In this document: in pieces, positions 1 to 5,084 of the stretch
How the letters are laid out: every line of letters starts with the position of its first letter
Numbering within the stretch: the first letter of the stretch is position 1
Source of the DNA: an uncultured Actinomycetes bacterium
GTDB taxonomy: Bacteria > Actinomycetota > Actinomycetes > Nanopelagicales > Nanopelagicaceae
NCBI GenBank assembly: GCA_903897155.1
Contig: CAIUAO010000138.1
Span: 1-5,084, forward strand
Direction of reading: 5' to 3'
Length of the DNA stretch: 5,084 nt
Translations under genes and position numbers: made by a program
The notes under the pieces: model-generated
The model's input: only the letters and a program-made list of their open reading frames with translations
The model's database searches: none
Told to the model about the DNA's origin: nothing

Positions 1-699
1 AAACTTATTTCCATCTGACTTTGCCATAAGCGGAATTGTTAAGCAATGAGCAGAGCCACCTTCGACTTTACGAATCAAATCCAAACCTGCGACTATATTT
101 CCCCACTGATCACTACCGCCTAATTGTAATGTGCACTTATGACGTCGGTAGAGCTCAAGAAAATCGAATGCTTGCAAAACTTGGTAAGAGAATTCAGTAT
201 ATGAAATTCCACCACTTTCTAAGCGCGAGGCGACACTATCTTTAGCAAGCATTTGATTAACACTAAAGTGCTTACCGATGTCTCTTAAGAATTCAAGCGC
301 GGAAACAGGCGCAGTCCAATCAAGGTTATTTGCCATAATTGCTGCATTTGATTGTGAATCAAAATCTAAAAACCTTGAGAGTTGATTTCTGATTTTAAGA
401 ACCCATTGTTCAACTGTTGCGCTTTCATTGAGCGAGCGTTCTTCATTGCGTCCACTTGGGTCACCAACAAGGCCTGTTGCTCCCCCAACAAGTGGAATTG
501 GTTTATGACCAGCAAGCTGAAAACGCCTCATAACAAGAAGAACTACGAGGTTTCCTACATGCAAACTCGGAGCAGTTGGATCAAAACCAATATAAAAAGA
601 TGTTGGACCAGCATCAAGTTCTGATACCAAAGCCTTCATATCTGTGGTTTGAGCAATCAGCCCTCTCCACTCAAGATCTTCAATAAGGGCTGAGGTCAT
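1..699 (-). CDS. tyrS: Tyrosyl-tRNA synthetase, N-terminal 233 residues (3' end cut by window edge)
   Basis: Class I aminoacyl-tRNA synthetase that charges tRNA-Tyr with tyrosine in the cytoplasm. The frame is open from an ATG at 699 to base 1 and was translated by hand because it has no stop inside the window. Visible landmarks: YIGFDPTAPSLHVGNL at residues 36-51 (tyrosine pocket and HIGH-type motif, here HVGN at 47-50), GGATGLVGDPSGR around 70-85, RDIGKHFSVNQM near 135-150, the tyrosine-binding Y172/Q176/D179 in YQVLQAFD, and GGSDQWGN at 194-201. The last two residues, K232-F233, begin the KFGKS version of the KMSKS loop. The rest of the catalytic domain, the anticodon-binding region and the S4-like tail (about 190 residues in this family) lie outside. 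The start codon overlaps the argH stop (ATGA), and the N-terminus aligns well with the E. coli protein as recalled, which supports this start. No strong Shine-Dalgarno precedes it, so coupling to argH translation is likely. Confidence 0.96.
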   Translation of the reverse strand, partial: MTSALIEDLEWRGLIAQTTDMKALVSELDAGPTSFYIGFDPTAPSLHVGNLVVLLVMRRFQLAGHKPIPLVGGATGLVGDPSGRNEERSLNESATVEQWVLKIRNQLSRFLDFDSQSNAAIMANNLDWTAPVSALEFLRDIGKHFSVNQMLAKDSVASRLESGGISYTEFSYQVLQAFDFLELYRRHKCTLQLGGSDQWGNIVAGLDLIRKVEGGSAHCLTIPLMAKSDGNKF

Positions 700-2123
700 G
701 CGCTCATCATGCCCGAAAAGCGCTTCTGCTCGCTTTGAACCCACGTGGAAAAACCACGAATTTTTTCATCCAACTGGGAGACCTGCGCGGTAACGCTTTT
801 AAGTGAAGTACCAAGAATCGAGTTCCGAGACTCAATAGCGGCATGTGCACTTAGGCGATCTAGCACTCCCCCGGTCAGCCTCTTATCGATCTGAGATAAC
901 TGTTCTGCAGACAGTTCGTGGATTTGAAGACCGAGTTTGTCGGCAGCAGCAACTGCTATACCTGAAATCTCATGAGCAGTAGCAAATGCAACTCCACTTT
1001 GAACAAGGAAATCGGCAACCTCTGTTGCAAGACTATGACCAGCAACGACATGCTCTTGAATCTTTTCCTTATTAAATTTTGCTGTTGCAATCATTCCCCT
1101 GACGGCAGGCAATAGAACTAATAACTGCTCAACAGAATCAAAGACCGGCTCTTTGTCTTCTTGGAGATCACGGTTATATGCAAAAGGCAGACCTTTAAGA
1201 GTCGTAAGCAACGCTGTAAGATTGCCAATAAAGCGGCCTGCTTTGCCGCGTGCTAATTCAGCAATATCTGGGTTCTTCTTTTGAGGCATGATCGATGAAC
1301 CAGTAGAGAAAGCATCATCGAGTGTGACCCATCCAAATTCTTGAGTATTCCAAATAGTAAATTCCTCGCCAATCCGAGATAGGTGAACGCCAATCATGGC
1401 AAGAATGAATAATGCTTCCGCAACGAAATCTCGATCGCTCACGGCATCAATGCTGTTTCTCGTGACACTTTGAAAACCAAGCTCTGCAGCAGTAATTTCT
1501 GGAGAAGTTATGAGAGGCGAGCCAGCAAGCGCGCCTGAACCAAGCGGTGAAATGGAGTTATGGGCAAGCCAGCTTTGGATTCGCTCAATATCGCGGGCGA
1601 GGGAATGTGAATGCTTAGCAAGCTCTTGCGAGAAAAGAATTGGTTGGGCGTGCTGAAGATGGGTGAAGCCAGGGGCCATTACTCCCAGCTGAGTTCTTGC
1701 AACACCGTTGATAGTTTCGGCTAGGGCGCCCACCTCTTCACAAATATGAAGTAAATGGTCAATCAAATACAGTTTGAAATCAGCGACAACGAGATCATTG
1801 CGTGAGCGTCCTGCTCTAAATGCCCCTCCAAGTTCGCCCAGTGTGGCAATAAGCCCTCTTTCAATTGCGCTGTGTACATCTTCATCGGAATCGTTATAGG
1901 TAAAAGCCCCAGAGTGGATTTGAGCACCAAGTTCTTTGAGCGCAGAAACAATCTTCTTTGCATTCGCATCACTGAGAACCTTGGATCTCTGAAGGGCGTT
2001 AACGTGAGCAATATTTACACGTACATCATAAGGGGCGAGACGCCAATCAAAATCAACGGAACGCGAAAGCTTTTCTACAGATAAGTCTGGTCCGCTTGTA
2101 AATCTGCCACCCCATAGTGCCAT
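696..2123 (-). CDS. argH: Argininosuccinate lyase
   Basis: Cleaves argininosuccinate to arginine and fumarate, the last step of arginine biosynthesis; a cytoplasmic homotetramer of the fumarase/aspartase superfamily. The 475-residue length is normal for the family. Visible motifs: N-terminal LWGGRF (3-8), GRSRND (105-110), the catalytic-region THLQHAQP (T154-H155), and the superfamily signature GSSIMPQKKNPD (275-286), whose serine pair S276/S277 lies on the flexible catalytic loop. The YNRDLQEDKEP segment (316-326) is also typical. The frame is intact with no missing key residue. The ATG at 2123 shares one base with the argR stop (TAATG) and has a good ribosome-binding site (GGAAGG, 7 nt spacer). 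Its stop overlaps the tyrS start by 4 nt. In actinobacteria argG usually lies just before argH; here argR does. Adenylosuccinate lyase and fumarase are ruled out by the QKKNPD form of the signature and by the operon context. Confidence 0.98.
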   Translation of the reverse strand: MALWGGRFTSGPDLSVEKLSRSVDFDWRLAPYDVRVNIAHVNALQRSKVLSDANAKKIVSALKELGAQIHSGAFTYNDSDEDVHSAIERGLIATLGELGGAFRAGRSRNDLVVADFKLYLIDHLLHICEEVGALAETINGVARTQLGVMAPGFTHLQHAQPILFSQELAKHSHSLARDIERIQSWLAHNSISPLGSGALAGSPLITSPEITAAELGFQSVTRNSIDAVSDRDFVAEALFILAMIGVHLSRIGEEFTIWNTQEFGWVTLDDAFSTGSSIMPQKKNPDIAELARGKAGRFIGNLTALLTTLKGLPFAYNRDLQEDKEPVFDSVEQLLVLLPAVRGMIATAKFNKEKIQEHVVAGHSLATEVADFLVQSGVAFATAHEISGIAVAAADKLGLQIHELSAEQLSQIDKRLTGGVLDRLSAHAAIESRNSILGTSLKSVTAQVSQLDEKIRGFSTWVQSEQKRFSGMMSA

Positions 2124-2602
2124 TATTTTGCCTTCCCAAATAGCGTTGAGATTTTCTTTCCTAGTGCAGAGCCACCATTGGCAGTTGATGCGATCACAAG
2201 AACGGTGTCATCGCCTGCGATCGTTCCAATTGCTCCTGATAATTGCGAAGAGCCCATAGCTGAATCCAATGAACTTGCGACGAATTGGGCTGCTGCAGGC
2301 GGTGTCTTTATTACTACGGTATTTCCACTTGCAATAACAGAAAGTAATAATCCTTGTGAGGTAGAGGCAGGAGAATTCGTTGGGAGCACATAGTGCGACT
2401 CACCATTTGAGCTCTTCCCTCGCATGGCACCTAGCTCTTGTAAGTCTCTGCTCGCAGTTGCTTGGGTAACTTTCAACCCTTTGAATTTGAGCTCTTTAAC
2501 AACATCTGCTTGAGAATGGATTTTGCCAGAGCTCACTAGTTGGGCAACTATTTTCTTGCGAGCCTCTGATGAGACCGTAGTTAGTTTTGAAGACTTAGTC
2601 AT
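2123..2602 (-). CDS. argR: Arginine repressor ArgR
   Basis: Arginine-sensing transcription factor that, in characterised relatives, binds ARG-box operators as a hexamer with arginine as co-repressor. At 159 residues it has normal family length. The N-terminal winged helix-turn-helix covers roughly residues 10-75, with a recognition-helix segment VTQATASRDLQELGA (45-59) that is close to the family consensus. A short linker (about 74-83) leads to the C-terminal oligomerisation and arginine-binding domain, which carries the GTIAGDDT motif (126-133); its acidic pair D131-D132 is the arginine-binding site in studied homologues. The start at 2602 overlaps the end of argD by 8 nt and is preceded by a near-perfect Shine-Dalgarno inside the argD coding sequence. 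As a member of the operon it presumably regulates, it is probably autoregulated, but the operator would lie upstream of argC and is not in this window. Confidence 0.97.
   Translation of the reverse strand: MTKSSKLTTVSSEARKKIVAQLVSSGKIHSQADVVKELKFKGLKVTQATASRDLQELGAMRGKSSNGESHYVLPTNSPASTSQGLLLSVIASGNTVVIKTPPAAAQFVASSLDSAMGSSQLSGAIGTIAGDDTVLVIASTANGGSALGKKISTLFGKAK
2131..2136 (-). promoter_or_regulatory. Shine-Dalgarno for argH, inside argR
   Basis: The minus strand reads GGGAAGG, then 7 nt, then the argH ATG at 2123. It sits in the last codons of argR and supports the chosen argH start, which gives the expected LWGGRF N-terminus. Confidence 0.7.
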
Positions 2603-3785
2603 TTTGTGCCTCCTTGAGTGTTTTCTTAAATTGACGAATAAAGATCTGCATCTGAAGGGCGGTTACATTCAAAGCAGGGGCAATACGTATAACGTTCTTA
2701 TTAGGAGAGTTCACCAAAATGCCATTCTTGACTGCCTGAGTGGCAACTTTCTCCGCAATCTGCTCATCAAGGACAATCCCAAGCAGTAGTCCTCGTCCAC
2801 GAACTTCCACAACACCTGGAAGGGAAGATAAATTCTTCTTGAGGTATATCTCGGCTTTTGTCACTGATGCCAATACATTTTTTGTTACTAGATAGTCAAT
2901 CGCCGCATTAGCTGCTGCGCATGCAATTGGGTTAGCACCAAAAGTAGTTCCGTGTTCTCCAGGTTTAAATGCTGGAGTCTTTTTTCCTACTGTAATCATT
3001 GCGCCAAGTGGCAATCCTCCACCTAAGCCTTTAGCCAGAGTAATAATGTCAGGTTGAATGTTTTCTTGTTCATAGCCAAACCATTGACCGGTACGACCCA
3101 TCCCTGTTTGCACTGCGTCGATTGCAAATAAGACTCCATAGTCATCGCAGAGTTCGCGAATAGCCGCTAAATAACCTGTCTGCGGAGTAACAACACCATT
3201 CTCACCTTGAATTGGCTCGACAATGACCATCGCAGTTTTACGGTTTACATGCTTGATCATCGCCGCAAGATCACCATAGGGAAGAAATTTCACATCAGAT
3301 AAGAGGGGATAAAACGGGGCCCGCTTTGCTTCTTGACCTGTAATAGAAAGTGCCCCCATTGTGCGGCCATGAAATGAACCAGTTGTAGAGATAATATTTT
3401 TACGTCCAGAAAGCCGCGCAATCTTTATTGCCGCTTCATTGGCTTCCGCTCCTGAATTGCAGAAGAAGACTCTTGCAGTTGGATCCCCCACCAGATCTTG
3501 AAGTCTTTCGGCTAGTTCAACACCAGGTAAATGTGCATAAAGATTGCTGACATGGGAGAGCTCACGAACTTGGGCAGAAACAGCTTTAACAATTGCGGGA
3601 TGGGCATGTCCAAGAATATTTGTAGCTATCCCACCAAGAAAATCTAAATACTTCTTACCGCTCTCATCCCAGACTTCAACACCTTTTCCTTTTACTAAAG
3701 TAATTGATGGTGTCCCATAGTTTTGCTGGAGTACCTCTTTCCATCTCTCTTGCGTGGTGGGTATTTGATTAAGGGACTTTTTCAT
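2595..3785 (-). CDS. argD: Acetylornithine aminotransferase
   Basis: PLP-dependent class III aminotransferase that converts N-acetylglutamate semialdehyde plus glutamate to N-acetylornithine and 2-oxoglutarate; ArgD enzymes often also serve lysine biosynthesis as succinyldiaminopimelate aminotransferase. The 396-residue length is typical. Visible: SGAEANEAAIK (111-121, PLP phosphate site), SFHGRT (137-142), IVEPIQGENGV (188-198), D223 expected to pair with the PLP pyridine nitrogen, the Schiff-base lysine K252 in LAKGLGGGLPLGA, the HGTTFGANPIA loop (278-288), and R367 in VIRIAPAL. The residue after D223 is alanine (AIDAVQTGMGRTG), where most relatives I recall have glutamate. The ATG at 3785 overlaps the argB stop (ATGA) and has only a weak ribosome-binding site, so coupling is likely. 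Ornithine and GABA aminotransferases are related alternatives, but the arg cluster position and overall motif match favour ArgD. Confidence 0.97.
   Translation of the reverse strand: MKKSLNQIPTTQERWKEVLQQNYGTPSITLVKGKGVEVWDESGKKYLDFLGGIATNILGHAHPAIVKAVSAQVRELSHVSNLYAHLPGVELAERLQDLVGDPTARVFFCNSGAEANEAAIKIARLSGRKNIISTTGSFHGRTMGALSITGQEAKRAPFYPLLSDVKFLPYGDLAAMIKHVNRKTAMVIVEPIQGENGVVTPQTGYLAAIRELCDDYGVLFAIDAVQTGMGRTGQWFGYEQENIQPDIITLAKGLGGGLPLGAMITVGKKTPAFKPGEHGTTFGANPIACAAANAAIDYLVTKNVLASVTKAEIYLKKNLSSLPGVVEVRGRGLLLGIVLDEQIAEKVATQAVKNGILVNSPNKNVIRIAPALNVTALQMQIFIRQFKKTLKEAQND
2609..2615 (-). promoter_or_regulatory. Strong Shine-Dalgarno for argR, inside argD
   Basis: The minus strand reads AAGGAGG followed by a 6-nt spacer and the argR ATG. 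It lies within the last codons of argD (encoding L-K-E-A). It is the best ribosome-binding site in the window and fixes the argR start at 2602. It suggests ArgR can be translated by fresh initiation and not only by coupling to argD. Confidence 0.85.
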
Positions 3786-4570
3786 TTGGTTACGACCGTT
3801 CCACCCTTGCCCGCGATTGCGGCAAGTAAGTTCTCTGGATTTTTACCGTCGATGATCCTTGCAAGTTGTGCGCCTGATTCAAGAGAGGCAAGCACGGCTT
3901 TGACCTTAGGTGCCATTCCATCTTGGAATGTATGGGCAATACTTGAAAGTTCACTGAAAGTTATTGAGGAAATAAGTGAAGTCTCATCGGGCCAATTACG
4001 GTAGATACCTGGCACGTCGGTAATAAATATGATTTGCTCCGCTTCAAGTGCTCCAGCAATTGCACCTGCAGCTATATCTGCATTCAAGTTATAGGCAGTT
4101 CCATCTACTCCCGTAGCCACTGGGGAGAGAATCGGTAAGTACCCAGCCTGAAGAATGAGCGATAGAAATTTCCCATCTACAGAGGAGGGCTCCCCCACAA
4201 AACCAATATCAGTTTGGACCCCAGCAATTTCTGGCAGAAACTTCTTCACCCTCATCGTGTTGCCATCTCCCGTTGATAGTCCAACAGCATTTGCTCCTAC
4301 TGCGATGAATTGATTAACAAGGTTACGTAGAACAGAGCCTGAGAGTGTTGACTGCACTACCTGCATTGCTTCTGCAGAAGTCTTTCGCCACCCACCGATG
4401 ATCGGGGCGTCTACAGAATCCTTTGCCAGGTTGCGATTGATAGCAGGTCCACCTCCATGAACAACGACTATTTCAGTCCCTGCTTTGTGGGCTGAAGTTA
4501 TTGTCTTAATTATCGGGTCATCTGATTGGGATTCATCAAGGACGTGCCCTCCATATTTAAGGACAATCAT
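3782..4570 (-). CDS. argB: Acetylglutamate kinase, short form
   Basis: Amino acid kinase that phosphorylates N-acetyl-L-glutamate with ATP, the second step of arginine biosynthesis. From the ATG at 4570 it is 262 residues. Visible: KYGG (5-8, phosphate-binding lysine K5), VVVHGGGP (36-42), GGWRKT (59-64) with R62 expected to contact the substrate, GYLPILSP (143-150), NLNAD (161-165), FITDVPG (182-188) and K222 in GMAPKVKA. The reading frame also opens at a GTG at 4618, but those extra 16 residues lie inside argC and resemble no kinase sequence. The ATG at 4570 gives an ATGA overlap with argC and places KYGG at the usual distance from the N-terminus, so I chose it. The WPDETSL stretch (193-199) resembles the WPD segment of actinobacterial enzymes. 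It lacks the N-terminal helix of arginine-inhibited kinases. LysZ of the LysW pathway was considered but lacks support. Confidence 0.95.
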   Translation of the reverse strand: MIVLKYGGHVLDESQSDDPIIKTITSAHKAGTEIVVVHGGGPAINRNLAKDSVDAPIIGGWRKTSAEAMQVVQSTLSGSVLRNLVNQFIAVGANAVGLSTGDGNTMRVKKFLPEIAGVQTDIGFVGEPSSVDGKFLSLILQAGYLPILSPVATGVDGTAYNLNADIAAGAIAGALEAEQIIFITDVPGIYRNWPDETSLISSITFSELSSIAHTFQDGMAPKVKAVLASLESGAQLARIIDGKNPENLLAAIAGKGGTVVTK

Positions 4571-5084
4571 GCGCCAAGCCCAAGTGAACTCACTGCAGTT
4601 TCCTCGATCAATCCGCACATAAGGTTTGCATTTTGAATCGCCTGAGAAGCAGCACCTTTGCCGAGATTATCAAGCACACAGGAAACAATTAACCTGTTCG
4701 TGTGCTGATCGACGGCTACTTGCACTTGCGTGTAGTTACTTCCTAGGACTGATGAGGTTGTAGGTAATTGTCCTTCAGGTAGGACTGTGACAAATTTTTC
4801 ATTCTTGTAAAAATCTCTATACAGCTCGTGGACATCTGCTGTGGTTAAGGGTTTATCAGTAAGGGTTGCAGTAACTGTCGTTAAAATTCCCCTTGGCATA
4901 GGAGCCAAAATAGGAGTAAAGGAAATTTTCACTGCACCAGCATTTAGCGCTGATAGCGCTTCTTCGATCTCTGGAGTGTGCTGATGTGTCCCACCAAACT
5001 TATATGAGGTCAGTGCATTCATTACTTCACTTGCCATCAGGTTACTTGCGAGCTTCTTACCCGCTCCTGTAGTGCCAGAAGCTG
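4567..5084 (-). CDS. argC: N-acetyl-gamma-glutamyl-phosphate reductase, C-terminal 171 residues (5' end cut by window edge)
   Basis: NADPH-dependent reductase that converts N-acetylglutamyl phosphate to N-acetylglutamate semialdehyde, following ArgB in the pathway. The frame is open from the window edge (first full codon 5082-5080) to the TGA at 4569-4567; the ATG at 5037 is internal, not the true start. Visible: SGTTGAGKK at the edge, which matches the SGxSGAGR segment that follows the catalytic cysteine; FGGTHQHTPEIEEAL, which holds the active-site histidine; FTPILAPMPRGILTT; LPEGQLPTTSSVLGSN; and the C-terminal DNLGKGAASQAIQNANLMCG. The family is about 340-350 residues, so roughly half is seen; the NAD(P)-binding domain and the catalytic cysteine lie beyond the right edge. 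Its stop overlaps the argB start (ATGA). In most actinobacterial clusters argJ lies between these two genes; here there is no room for it. Confidence 0.97.
   Translation of the reverse strand, partial: ASGTTGAGKKLASNLMASEVMNALTSYKFGGTHQHTPEIEEALSALNAGAVKISFTPILAPMPRGILTTVTATLTDKPLTTADVHELYRDFYKNEKFVTVLPEGQLPTTSSVLGSNYTQVQVAVDQHTNRLIVSCVLDNLGKGAASQAIQNANLMCGLIEETAVSSLGLGA

Noticed and set aside
36..624. Two plus-strand reading frames (36-245 and 382-624)
   Set aside because: They lie antisense to intact tyrS coding sequence and have no recognisable protein features or start signals.
1763..2393. Short reading frames at 1763-2011 (minus), 1872-2084 (plus) and 2178-2393 (plus)
   Set aside because: They are alternate-frame or antisense shadows of argH and argR, with no domain-like sequence.
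2523..4004. Plus-strand reading frames at 2523-2789 and 3723-4004
   Set aside because: They are antisense to the argR/argD and argD/argB boundaries; the real genes there are full length and conserved.
3782..4570. ArgB as a LysZ-type kinase of the LysW carrier pathway
   Set aside because: The C-terminal residues and PDE-SL segment look somewhat like LysZ, but the extra substrate-loop residues of LysZ are missing, GGWRKT fits acetylglutamate kinase, no LysW gene is seen, and ArgC has the ordinary THxHxPE motif.
4571..4618. GTG at 4618 as the argB start, adding 16 N-terminal residues
   Set aside because: The extension lies entirely within argC, resembles no kinase N-terminus, and the ATG at 4570 gives the same ATGA junction seen elsewhere in the operon.
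1..5084. Internal ARG box, promoter, terminator or attenuator
   Set aside because: Reading for paired TGAAT/ATTCA half-sites and for hairpins followed by T runs gave nothing convincing, and there is no non-coding DNA in the window.

Overview
The window is one block of minus-strand genes with no intergenic DNA. In transcription order (right to left) it holds argC (3' half only), argB, argD, argR, argH and the first 233 codons of tyrS, which runs off the left edge. Every junction is an overlap: ATGA at argC/argB, argB/argD and argH/tyrS, 8 nt at argD/argR, and TAATG at argR/argH. The set reads as one polycistronic unit with translational coupling. Its promoter and any ARG box would lie upstream of argC, outside the window.

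The organism is probably an actinobacterium with a small, streamlined, AT-leaning genome (GC roughly mid-40s % from a partial count). The order C-B-D-R-H is a reduced form of the actinobacterial argC-J-B-D-F-R-G-H cluster, and tyrS downstream of argH also fits that phylum. ArgB, ArgC and ArgD resemble actinobacterial homologues as I remember them (for example the WPD segment of ArgB). A freshwater acI/Nanopelagicales-like lineage would fit the low GC and tight packing, but this is inference and no marker gene is present.

Functionally, ArgB phosphorylates N-acetylglutamate, ArgC reduces the acyl phosphate, ArgD transaminates the semialdehyde to N-acetylornithine, and ArgH releases arginine from argininosuccinate. 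ArgR would be the arginine-responsive repressor. Ornithine release (argJ or argE), ornithine carbamoyltransferase (argF) and argininosuccinate synthase (argG) are missing from the places they usually occupy in this cluster. They must be encoded elsewhere or be absent.

I see no mobile element, CRISPR array, RNA gene, terminator or unknown gene. This is conserved housekeeping DNA. The points worth a second look are the three missing genes, an ArgB that lacks the hallmarks of arginine feedback inhibition, the coupling of tyrS to the arginine operon, and two active-site-motif variants (TyrS HVGN, ArgD DAVQ).
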